Positions 45,001-52,317 of a stretch of DNA of 63,152 nt are shown here, one piece after another. The notes below the pieces were generated by a model. The model was not told where the DNA came from and did no database searches. It was given only the letters and a program-made list of their open reading frames with translations. Positions within the stretch are counted from its first letter, which is position 1. Each line of letters opens with the position of its first letter. Made by a program: the position numbers and the translations under genes. The stretch is from Bordetella parapertussis (lineage in GTDB: Bacteria > Acidobacteriota > Terriglobia > Bryobacterales > Bryobacteraceae): NCBI GenBank assembly GCA_943328975.2, contig CALQCC020000025.1:1-63152 (forward strand), in the 5' to 3' direction.

Positions 45001-45467
45001 TCTCGCCCGGTTTTCGTCTCCGCAATATTGGAGACCTCCGTGCTGATGGTCGGCTCCATCGCCGCCGTCACGTTCACCGATTCGACCACTGTGGCCAAGG
45101 GCAGCGTCCCATCGGCTCGCAAGGTTTGGCGCGCCTGCAATTGAAATCCTGTGATAGCAGTGGACCGGAAGCCCGCCGCTTGAAACGCCACATCGTAGGT
45201 CCCAGGCTCAAGATTCACGAACGTATAGGATCCGTCAGCGTCCGTGATGGCCTCGCGTTTGGCGGCGGTGCCCGTATTAATGAGACTCACTACACAAGTA
45301 GGAATGACGGCCCCGGCGGGATCCTTCACTGTGCCGACGAAAGACCCAAAGGTCGATTGTCCCCAACTCACGCCCACCATCAGCTGGCTGCATAGAACTG
45401 CTATGGCGCACGCCAAGAACGGTCTACAGCGAATCAAGCGAAGTCCAGAAATGAAAATAGATAGCAT
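42087..45467 (-). CDS. TonB-dependent receptor heading the qhp operon
   Basis: This 1126-residue outer-membrane receptor has a signal peptide, a carboxypeptidase-regulatory-like domain (TFGSFVGTVKDPAGAVIPT), a plug with the same order as the tandem receptors and a barrel ending in LTGRITF. I start it at MLSIFISGLRLIRC because GGAGGAG lies 10 bases before that ATG; a start 9 codons upstream is possible. Only 7 bases separate its stop from the qhpA ATG, and the TAG is part of the qhpA ribosome binding site. It differs from the array at 7868-19442 and is not a recent copy. What it imports is unknown; an amine-bearing substrate is a reasonable guess. Confidence 0.9.
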   Translation of the reverse strand: MLSIFISGLRLIRCRPFLACAIAVLCSQLMVGVSWGQSTFGSFVGTVKDPAGAVIPTCVVSLINTGTAAKREAITDADGSYTFVNLEPGTYDVAFQAAGFRSTAITGFQLQARQTLRADGTLPLATVVESVNVTAAMEPTISTEVSNIAETKTGRELIDLPLAIGSRGAGSTSPITTLTTQPGVQTDASGNISIAGAKPAMISVTLDGISTSNAKTGSPVGELFPSFEGIAEIKVSEINNTAEFGGVSDITTISKGGTNAFHGSLFENYQGAVLNARNPFSSAKPKLVMNDYGGSLGGPLSIPKLYKGKNKTFFFVDYEGLQLPRQTTLIQSIPTAAMKLGDLSVYKTVIRDPLAGGAAFIGNQIPLTRISDLSQRAMAYYWQNSPNNGAPGAIANNYLNNFPTSIGSNQGDVRVDHNISSNQTTFARLTYKKRPSTTAPGGAVTLGGGDSLEDVYSLAGAHNTVLTPNLVNEARVGLSVQNTSTTYGYTSTEVAKALGLNLPSLPPGAASTNFAITGFTGTSGGNTALSKSRTIQLLDNVSWNKGRHSFKFGGDYRYQTGLYTNVFAGGRMSSYTFNNSSATSTTIGNPFAAFLLGIPDISNLTTVQNPDSFGYASHYNFYVQDNWKITSRLTINYGLRYEYHPNYRDHYNNTANFVPDINTTVNGVAVHGAVVIPDEGGVNINPAFRGSISPTPILMASQAGLPQNLRYSQRTDFGPRIGFAWRVTGDSKTVVRGGYGRYIEALSGSGLNAAWAVASSFVGRYTNSVVNGKHLYSFPNPFPANLAQPGTESFQLASEVNYIDPKVDQWNLTIERDLGFNTGLRVTYDGSHGSNLGYQYNANQIPANKLGAAASAALVPHPLLNSIAMYGSGARSNYHAVTLTANRRFSRGLQFQASYAFAKNLSNGGGANPTGFASESGGTVSDRFNLDLDYGNVAYTRRHRFQSTFLYAPQVNVSNAIVRHMANGWELSGVLMFQSGPFLTVITNGADPAGLGQGQSAGGTVRADLVPGDLSLYPATQSPASWINAAAFAVPTNNIGRFGNSPIGSILGPGTQALSLSLFRSVKLHEGVNLRLGVAAANTLNHPNYGTPALTLGNATFGTITTMQSAEGAGPRNLQLTGRITF

Positions 45468-45830
45468 GTCGAAACACTCCTCCGCAGTCTGCATTGGCCC
45501 CCAATGCGAGAAAGATTGTGATTGTGAGAAAGCGTCCGAACGGGGACGTGCAGCTACTCGCCCTACTGTGAAGCGAGGTTTACGTTCTGTACGAATGTGG
45601 CGGGATTACGCGAGCTTGATTGCCACAGTTAGATCTGCTGAATACGCAGCCGACGGCAACACGTGACGCCGACCAAACGAGTATCTGTACCTAACTGGGG
45701 AAAACGAAACACCGGGAAGTGCGTTCGACGGGGAGGGTGAAACACATCAGCGCAGACGTTACTTTGGGCTGATAGAGAAACGTATCACGGAACGCGTCTT
45801 GGTGCAAACACTTTTTTCGGAATGATGAAT
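45468..45830. other. upstream region of the receptor-qhp operon
   Basis: There is no coding sequence I can support over 363 bases. It must hold the promoter of the receptor-qhp transcript, but no convincing -35/-10 pair stands out on the minus strand. No regulator gene (the usual AraC-type qhpR) is present beside it. Confidence 0.5.
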
Positions 45831-46440
45831 CGTTGTCGCCGACCATGAGCTAGCTGGGGTGGAGCAAAGTGCCAGTAAGATTGCCGCCGGAACTCCAATC
45901 GCCCATTGCCAGCCTAGGCGTCGCTCGCGCAGCGCCCAAATTACACCAACATACAAGATAGCTTCCCGAAGATTACCGGGCAGTACGCTCCAGAAGAGAT
46001 TTCATACTAGGACTGAAACGGTGCCCGGCCCCCACCCGTCGCCTGTAGCCGCCAGCGTCGCAGGAGGACGGCCTCTAACGCTACCGGCGACCTCCATCCA
46101 GATCGGATCGCAAGATATGCCCCGGTGTTGGCCGTGATGTCCGTCATATTGCCGAACCGGCCGGGAGTCCATAGTTGCAGCCATTCGATCAACCAGGAGA
46201 GCAGCCCTCCGCAAGCGATGGCAGCTAGCCCCCGAACTACCCGCGTCGTAGCAACAAAAGCCTGCGGCACAGAGGGGGATATAAGACAGGATGTTGAGAG
46301 TTGCATCTAATACCTGCCGCCGCCCCGCGATCGGGGCCCAACGCAACTGGCTTGCTTTGGCGTGCAGCAAGAACTGACCGGGAGACATCGACAAACACAA
46401 CGGCGAAGAGGTAAAGCACAAGGAAGACCTTCGCGCGTTG
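45830..46440 (-). pseudogene. decayed VanZ-like membrane protein gene
   Basis: Four stretches in different minus-strand frames together resemble one VanZ-family protein. In reading order they are FLVLYLFAVVFVDVSR (a first membrane helix, about 46370-46420), VLDATLNILSYIPLCAAGF (about 46270-46330), LLSWLIEWLQLWTPGRFGN plus MTDITANTGAYLA (about 46110-46215, the VanZ hallmark) and ILYVGVIWALRERRLGWQW (about 45890-45960). At least three frameshifts break it, and the 5' end was cut off by the IS256 element at 46455. VanZ proteins are small inner-membrane proteins, some linked to glycopeptide resistance or to surface polymers. The gene cannot be functional as it stands. Confidence 0.6.
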
Positions 46441-46454
46441 ATGGATCACAAATG

Positions 46455-46462
46455 CCTTAAGG
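46455..46462. repeat. 8-bp target site duplication, left copy
   Basis: CCTTAAGG precedes the left end of the IS256 element, and an identical copy follows the right end at 47861-47868. The 8-base length is right for IS256-type elements. The word is a perfect palindrome. Confidence 0.8.
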
Positions 46463-47860
46463 TGAGGGTGTCCTGAGTTTTGTGTAAGTGACGTTCTCCG
46501 CGAAGATAGGAGAACGGGATGGAAAACAGGACGAAGCTGGAAGCGGCGTTGGATGAGCTGCTGGCCGGCAAGAAGACGGAAGAGATCGTGGGGCCAGGCG
46601 GCCTGCTGAAGCAGTTGACGAAGGCGCTGCTGGAGCGGGCGATGAACGCCGAGTTGACCAACCATCTGGGCTACGAAAAACACGAGCCGGTGGGTCGCGG
46701 CAGCGACAACACGCGCAACGGCAAGAGCCGGAAGCGGGTGCAGGGCGATTTCGGATCAGTGGAGGTCGCGGTGCCGCCCGACCGCAACGGGAGCCTTGAG
46801 CCGAAGATCCTACCCAAGCACGAGCGGCGCTTCACGGGCTTTGACGACAAGATCATCTCGATGTATGCGCGGGGCATGACGACGCGCGACATTCAAGCGC
46901 ATCTGGAAGAGATGTACGGCGTGGAAGTGAGTGCCACGCTGGTGAGCGAAGCCACCGAGGCCGTAATGGAGGATGTGCGCGCCTGGCAGAGCCGTCCACT
47001 GGAGCCGATCTACATGATCGTGTATTTGGACGCCCTGATAGTGAAGATGCGACACGAAGGGCGGGTGGATAACCGGGCCGTATTCGTAGGGATCGGCGTG
47101 ACCCAGGAAGGCTCCAAAGAGGAGCTGGGTCTGTGGACCAATGCGACGGAAGGTGCCAAACTGTGGCTTCCTGACGGAGATTCGCAACTGCGGCGTGAAG
47201 GATATCCTGATCGCCTGCGTGGACGGGTTGAAAGGATTCCCGGAAGCGATCCAGGCGGTGTATCCGAAAACGGAAGTGCAGTTATGCATCGTGCACATGG
47301 TGCGCAACAGCCTGGCGTATGTGAACTGGAAAGAGCGCAAGCAGGTAGCCGGGGATCTCAAGCTGATTTACCGCGCGGCGACGGGGGAAGAAGCCGAGCA
47401 GCGGCTTGCCGAATTCGAAGCACTCTGGGATGCCCAGTATGCGGCGATCGGCAAGATGTGGCGCAGGAATTGGGCCGGCATCAGTCCGCTATTCGCGTAT
47501 CCGGAAGAGATCCGGCGATCGATTTACACCACCAACATCGTTGAATCCCTGAACATGACGCTGCGCAAAGTGATCAAGACGCGAGCTTCATTCCCCAGCG
47601 AGGAAGCGGCGCTAAAGCTGCTGTATCTGGCGCTGCAGAACGTGGCGAAACGATGGCGAGCCGCGCCCAACTGGCGCACGTCGATGAATCTTTTTCTGCT
47701 GCTGTGGGGCGACCGGATCGAGGCGGCCTGGAGTCGGCCGGTTCGATGCAGCCCGGCGCTCCGGCCCTGCCTGCTATCGTGGTGCATGCTTGCCAGCGGC
47801 TGGCTGGCCTAACAATCAAGCGGCGGAAGTTCGCCACTTACACAGAATTCGCGACGTTAC
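46463..47860 (+). mobile_element. IS256-family insertion sequence
   Basis: This 1398-base element has imperfect terminal inverted repeats of about 30 bases. The left end reads TGAGGGTGTCCTGAG then TTTTGTGTAAGTGACG, and the right end (reverse complement) shares the inner TCTGTGTAAGTGGCG. It is flanked by the 8-bp duplication CCTTAAGG and carries one transposase gene of the Mutator/IS256 type, broken by a frameshift. It sits in the 5' part of a decayed VanZ gene, between the qhp operon and the PQQ dehydrogenase. Confidence 0.88.
46519..47812 (+). pseudogene. IS256-family transposase, frameshifted
   Basis: The first frame runs from MENRTKLEAALDELLAGKK to GAKLWL (about 47166) and the second from LTEIRNCGVKDILIACVDGL to the stop at 47812. 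Together they cover a complete IS256/Mutator DDE transposase: first Asp in YLDALIVKMR, second in ACVDGLKGFPEAI, and Glu in TTNIVESLNMTLRK. Relatives have three residues between the W of GAKxW and the L of LTE, but only four bases (47167-47170) are left here, so five bases appear to be deleted. This family does not use programmed frameshifting, so the copy is probably inactive alone, though it could move with help in trans. Confidence 0.85.
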
Positions 47861-47868
47861 CCTTAAGG
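47861..47868. repeat. 8-bp target site duplication, right copy
   Basis: CCTTAAGG directly follows the right end of the IS256 element and matches the left copy at 46455-46462. Confidence 0.8.
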
Positions 47869-48005
47869 CTCGCACTTCCGTCTAGGGAACGGCAAACAAT
47901 TTGGCGTCGGAAAGAAAGTAAACATCAAAGTCGCAACACTACTAATTTGTTGCGGAGCACACCCCCGTTGGCGCTCCGACTTCAGCTGTGATCCAATTAG
48001 TCTCC

Positions 48006-49748
48006 ATGAAGCGTGCCCCATGTTTGATCTTTGCCCTCGCCACGGCCTTCGCGCAAGTCTCCCCTACAACGCCATCTTCCGTGCTAGCCAAGCGTGACGT
48101 TAGCTCCGTTACGAACCAGATGCTCGCGAAGCCCGATCCTGCGGATTGGCTGATGTGGCGACGCACCCTCGACAGCTGGGGCTACAGCCCGCTCAGTCAA
48201 ATCACGCGCGCGAACGTTGGGAACCTGAAGCTCGTTTGGACGCGCGGCATGGCCGAAGGAACACAAGAGGCCACTCCGCTGGTCCACGATGGCGTGATGT
48301 TTCTACCGAATCCCGGCGACTTGATTCAAGCTCTCGACGCGGCCACGGGCGATTTAATGTGGGACTTCAAGCGGCAGTTCCCCGAAGGATTCAGAGGGGG
48401 AAACGCAAACACCACCCGTACGCTCGCGTTGTCGGGGAAATCCATCATCGACCTCTCCGCAGATGATTTCGTCTACGCGGTGGACGTCGAGACCGGCAAG
48501 TTGCAGTGGGAAACGCGCGTGCTGGACTATCGCGAAGACTCCGGGACCCAATCGGGCGGACCGATTATCGCGGGAGGGAAGATTTTCTCCACCCGTGCCT
48601 GCCGCTTCAATAACGCGTCACCGAACGGCTGCGTCATCACCGCACATGACGCGGCCACGGGGAAAGAACTTTGGCGTCGGCGCACGATTCCACGCCCTGG
48701 TGAACCAGGCGACGAAACCTGGGGCAACGTTGCAGAGAAAGACCGCCGCCACGTGGGCGCTTGGATGACCCCGAGCTTCGACGCCGAGCTGAATTTGCTG
48801 TACGTCGGCACGTCGGTGACTTCCCCCGCACCCAAGTACATGCTCGACGGCAATGATAAGCAGTATCTCTACCACAACTCCACGCTCGCGCTGAACGCGA
48901 ACACCGGCGAGATCGTTTGGTATTACCAACACGTGGTGGATCACTGGGACCTCGACCATCCCTTTGAACGCCTCTTGATCGATACAGCCGTCGCGCCTGA
49001 CCCGTCGCAGGTGGCCTGGATCAATCCCAAACTTCGCCCCGGCGAACGGCGCAAAGTGCTGACCGGCATTCCCGGCAAGACCGGCATCGTCTACACCCTG
49101 GACCGCGCGACCGGCGAATTCCTGTGGGCGCGCCCCACTGTCTTTCAGAACGTGGTCTCCAAGATTGACGGTGCTAGCGGAGCGGTCACGGTGAATCCCG
49201 CAACTCTATTTACAGAAGATGGGCAAACCCGCTTGGTCTGTCCCGGCACCAATGGAGGCAAAGACTTCCCGGCCGGGGCCTATAGCCCCCTCACCAACAC
49301 CATGTATTACGGACTGCAGAACGCTTGCATGGATGTGACCAGCATCGCGAATCGCAACACAGCGTATGCGTTCAATGCCAAGGCCCTCATCGCCCCGGGC
49401 ACCGACAATATCGGCAGCCTATTTGCGATCTCCGCGGAAACCGGCAAAACACTGTGGCGTTACGACCAGCGCGCAGGAATGATGTCCTCGGTCGCCACTG
49501 GGGGAGGTCTCATCTTTACGGGCGACGCCGCCGGCCACTTCCGCGCGTTCGATCAACAGAACGGCAAGATCCTGTGGGACGTAAACCTCGGCTCAGAGGT
49601 CTCGGGCTATCCGGTCACGTTTTCGGTGAAGGGCAAACAATATGTAGCGGTGAGCACCGGGAGCTCCTTGGTCAGCGGAGGGATGAACACGCTTACGGGT
49701 CAGAAGGCCACCAAGGTAAATGCCGTCTATGTCTTCGCGCTGCCGTAG
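48006..49748 (+). CDS. PQQ-dependent alcohol dehydrogenase-like quinoprotein
   Basis: This 580-residue secreted protein starts at MKRAPCLIFALATAFAQ; an in-frame ATG 18 bases upstream is less fitting for a signal peptide. Repeated beta-propeller W-motifs (LDAATGDLMWD, VDVETGKLQWE, LNANTGEIVWY, QQNGKILWDV) define the eight-bladed quinoprotein fold of methanol/ethanol dehydrogenases. HVVDHWDLDHPFE (Asp312, 315, 317) occupies the place of the catalytic Asp. The Asp two residues later is the residue that marks lanthanide-using enzymes. The vicinal Cys-Cys ring is absent; Cys199 and Cys209 are the nearest pair. No heme domain is fused. The substrate is unknown. It is monocistronic. Confidence 0.85.
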   Translation: MKRAPCLIFALATAFAQVSPTTPSSVLAKRDVSSVTNQMLAKPDPADWLMWRRTLDSWGYSPLSQITRANVGNLKLVWTRGMAEGTQEATPLVHDGVMFLPNPGDLIQALDAATGDLMWDFKRQFPEGFRGGNANTTRTLALSGKSIIDLSADDFVYAVDVETGKLQWETRVLDYREDSGTQSGGPIIAGGKIFSTRACRFNNASPNGCVITAHDAATGKELWRRRTIPRPGEPGDETWGNVAEKDRRHVGAWMTPSFDAELNLLYVGTSVTSPAPKYMLDGNDKQYLYHNSTLALNANTGEIVWYYQHVVDHWDLDHPFERLLIDTAVAPDPSQVAWINPKLRPGERRKVLTGIPGKTGIVYTLDRATGEFLWARPTVFQNVVSKIDGASGAVTVNPATLFTEDGQTRLVCPGTNGGKDFPAGAYSPLTNTMYYGLQNACMDVTSIANRNTAYAFNAKALIAPGTDNIGSLFAISAETGKTLWRYDQRAGMMSSVATGGGLIFTGDAAGHFRAFDQQNGKILWDVNLGSEVSGYPVTFSVKGKQYVAVSTGSSLVSGGMNTLTGQKATKVNAVYVFALP

Positions 49749-50080
49749 ACGCGGGTCGGTTCGATTCAAAACGATGCCTCAACCCTTCGCGACAAGGCAG
49801 TAGGAAAGGGCAAGTTGGCGCAACTTCCGGATGGCCGACAATCCGGGCGCTATCGAGCCATCCACCTCAAAAGTATTGACTTACTGGGCCAAGCGACGAA
49901 AAATGGGATTTCAGATGGAATGCTTTCTGCGCACTGTCGGATCGATTGCCCCGATTGGCATTCTGTGCTATTTTCAGCACCGCCTGCCAGTTGACAATGA
50001 AGTTTAGCGGCTGCTGCGAAGGTGGGACCGCCGGGAAGCGCACGACACGACGCGGCCCGCCAGAAAAATAGAAGGCCCGG
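49749..50080. other. intergenic region, no gene recognised
   Basis: These 332 bases lie between the convergent PQQ dehydrogenase and PEP-CTERM genes. The open frames are short and resemble nothing I recognise. I see no clear terminator hairpin. Confidence 0.4.
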
Positions 50081-50785
50081 TCAGGTTTTTTTCCGTCGGC
50101 ACAGAAGGCCAACCGCAACCAATCCCGCTGCCATGGTAGTTGCAGTGGCGGGCTCCGGGACTGAGGAGGAACCAAACCCACCCGTAGTGAGTTGTACTAA
50201 AGTGTCCTGCGTGCCGCCAGCAAGCGCCAGGGCTTGCACTCCCGAGACGCTAACCATAGGACCGGTTCCCGTTAAGCTGGAAAGCATCGTCTGCGCCAAA
50301 TCCCTGACCGCTGTATCCGACCAGGTGCGGTACTGAACATCACCAGTAGCTAAGTCGTAGGATCCCACTGTTTGCGCGTTCTCCCGAACTATCTCCCAGA
50401 GCGCAACCTGAAGAGCTGCGCCGGTTCGGGTGTCCACTGCAATCGAGAAGTCAGGATAGTAGCGTCCCAGGACTTCACGCACAGCATTGGCCTTCGTCAC
50501 ACCCATCCCGCCAATGTTGGTAGTGCCTTGCTCAACTGGGACTAGGTTGTAACTCACGAGCTGGCCGGGTGACAACAACTCTCGGGGTTCTATGCAAAAC
50601 GTGTAAAAGGACAGAGGCACTTCGACTGGACTCCCGGACTGCGTCAGAAAATGAAACTGACCAGGATCTTGCATAAACCAGTTTGCCCCTCCATCGACGG
50701 TTCGGTCCACAGTGACCGGGCTGCTATAGCTGGCATCGAACTGAATAAAGACCGTTGTGGCACGGGCTGCACTTGCACCAACCAC
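50081..50785 (-). CDS. PEP-CTERM sorting domain protein, 5' end damaged
   Basis: The C-terminus is a textbook PEP-CTERM signal: VPEPATATTMAAGLVAVGLL then CRRKK, for membrane anchoring and cleavage by exosortase. The mature part (TTVFIQFDASYSSPVTVDR, later VALWEIVRENAQTVGSYDL) is like the thioester-type or choice-of-anchor proteins of biofilm bacteria. The N-terminus is odd: only a GTG at 50785 is available, giving VVGASAARA before the mature part. This looks like the last third of a signal peptide, and an in-frame stop lies 42 bases upstream. The gene was probably cut at about 50790 and joined to a DUF3237-like remnant. It may no longer be exported; 234 residues as given. Confidence 0.7.
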   Translation of the reverse strand: MVGASAARATTVFIQFDASYSSPVTVDRTVDGGANWFMQDPGQFHFLTQSGSPVEVPLSFYTFCIEPRELLSPGQLVSYNLVPVEQGTTNIGGMGVTKANAVREVLGRYYPDFSIAVDTRTGAALQVALWEIVRENAQTVGSYDLATGDVQYRTWSDTAVRDLAQTMLSSLTGTGPMVSVSGVQALALAGGTQDTLVQLTTGGFGSSSVPEPATATTMAAGLVAVGLLCRRKKT

Positions 50786-50965
50786 GAAAACGGGCTGGGG
50801 GTCGCTGTGGTGAGACTCACGTTCTCACAGAGTTCCGCGATCGGCTCACCGGAACGCATCACCGCTATCCCGTCCGCAGACAAGGCTATCCGAAAACCAT
50901 CCGCTGTCTCGATGGTCGCGCGGATGTCTAGATCGATGCGCCCGTCTAAGATTAATCAGGCGACC
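50760..50965 (-). pseudogene. DUF3237-like gene remnant
   Basis: In a different frame just upstream of the PEP-CTERM gene, the minus strand reads GRIDLDIRATIETADGFRIA, later PSPFSWLVQVQPV. This resembles the end of DUF3237 proteins (small cytosolic beta proteins). A stop codon at 50956 separates it from an open stretch further upstream in the same frame (QEEQMKYDKGQHLFAAVKQP), whose origin I do not recognise. There is no plausible start or ribosome binding site, so it is a fragment. Confidence 0.35.
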
Positions 50966-51607
50966 TCGATCCCCAGCGGCTGTTTCACAGCTGCAAAAAG
51001 ATGCTGTCCCTTGTCGTATTTCATCTGCTCCTCTTGGCTGAGCCAAAACCAGGCCGGTCTTGCGCAATTGTAAGCACCGCACGGGATGAAAGAGCCCTGT
51101 CTCGACCTATGACGGTTGGGGAAGAGGGTCTTCAGCCCCCCGAGGGAGGCACACTCAGTACATCGCACGATGGCCACTCTACTTTTCACCCTCAACCTAG
51201 CGCCAGCACACTCCCCAGACAATCACAGCTTTCTCGGCCCTGACAAGGCGCTCCGCCGATAGGTATTGCCAATCGCATAGAAGCCGAGTTTGTCGCCGGG
51301 TGAAAGCCGCATCCGAATGAGTCAGTTCAGTTTACACGATCCGAAGTGGATTGTGCCTGTATTACGGGCCACTCTTCCACTACTTTTCAAATTCTTCGTT
51401 TGGCGTAGGGTTGAGTTTCCGCGAAAGAAGTAGTGGACGAGTTGCCGACAATCCAGGAGCTATTGGTAAATACTGCGCCGTTGATCGTGACGAATCGTTG
51501 CGGTTCTTGACGGTTTTCCTCGTGACAGGTTGTGCGTTCCTTGAGCCGCCGGCTCTCTTGTTTTGGGCTTGCCGGCAATTGCTGGCGGTTGGCGTCCTGA
51601 TGGGTCG
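50966..51607. other. decayed intergenic region
   Basis: No gene can be supported over 640 bases. It holds broken minus-strand reading frames and one half of an imperfect 34-base direct repeat (51341-51374), the other half being at 52170-52203. Confidence 0.4.
51341..51374. repeat. imperfect direct repeat, copy 1
   Basis: This 34-base segment matches 52170-52203 at 27 of 34 positions, sharing GGATTG, GCCTG, TTACGGGC and ACTC in register. The similarity appears to continue upstream through GTTTAC and CGATCC with a gap. The two copies flank the cupin gene. Confidence 0.45.
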
Positions 51608-51994
51608 CTAGCCGACGAGTTGTTTCCGTAGGTGTTCGACTACGGCGCAATGTTCCTGTTGAGGGCTGAAGAGGATGATCTCGGCGTCCTTGCCAACGGC
51701 GACGGTATGGCCGGGCGGCCAGTAGAACAGATCGCCGCTGAGGACCGAGTCTTTCGAGCCGTCCGAGTAAGTCACGGTAACCTCGCCTTCGATCAAATAG
51801 CCCCAATGGGGAGACTGACAAAGGTCGTCTTCCAGGCCTTTGAGCAGGGGCGCGATGTCGGTTCCAGCGGCGAGGGAAAAGTATTCCCCGGCCATTTTGC
51901 CATAACCGGTCGCGTCGCCAAATTCGGTTACCTGGCGAGCTATGGCACCTGGAATGTTGATCTTTTCGGGGACATCGGTCTTTGTGATTCGCAT
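51608..51994 (-). CDS. cupin-domain protein
   Basis: This 128-residue single-domain protein has no signal peptide. The cupin motifs are partly visible: HWGYLIEGEVTVTYSDGSKD (motif 1 region, with His but a weak remainder of the metal set) and SGDLFYWPPGHTVAVGKDAE (motif 2 region with PPGH). The incomplete metal ligands suggest a binding or sensing role rather than dioxygenase activity, though this is only an inference. It stands alone between decayed sequences and inside a pair of imperfect direct repeats, so it may have been acquired. The true partner or pathway is unknown. Confidence 0.8.
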   Translation of the reverse strand: MRITKTDVPEKINIPGAIARQVTEFGDATGYGKMAGEYFSLAAGTDIAPLLKGLEDDLCQSPHWGYLIEGEVTVTYSDGSKDSVLSGDLFYWPPGHTVAVGKDAEIILFSPQQEHCAVVEHLRKQLVG

Positions 51995-52317
51995 GTGGAG
52001 TTCCTCTGGAGTTTAGGCTGTGGATGAAAGGATACTAGCAAGGTTTCGTCGCAGTCAGCAGGCGCCAGAGCGAGGAACGTGGAAAGCAAGTGACATCCTG
52101 ACGCAAGTCTAGCAGGAGGCGAAGTTGGGTAACGATCAGTCGCCCAGGGTTTACCGATCCTAGGCGCGGGCGAACCGGATTGCGCCTGGTTTACGGGCTA
52201 CTCGGAAGTTGGCGGGCATTTTCACGATAGAACCTGACTAACGGCCTAGGGTAGCGCAATAACCGTGGCTTCTTCGGCCGCATGCTTCCTTCCCACTCAT
52301 GGAGTACAATCTACACC
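51995..52317. other. intergenic region with second repeat copy
   Basis: No gene is seen over 323 bases. It lies between the divergent cupin and sorbosone dehydrogenase-like genes and contains the second copy of the 34-base repeat. Confidence 0.4.
52170..52203. repeat. imperfect direct repeat, copy 2
   Basis: This is the partner of 51341-51374, with the same orientation and 27 of 34 bases identical. Confidence 0.45.

Noticed and set aside
47141-47812. Programmed frameshifting in the IS256 transposase
   Set aside because: IS256-type transposases come from one frame, there is no slippery A or T run at 47160-47175, and the length of the gap fits a 5-base deletion.
51351-51611. An 86-codon plus-strand frame
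   Set aside because: It has no ribosome binding site, no motif, and lies in decayed sequence.
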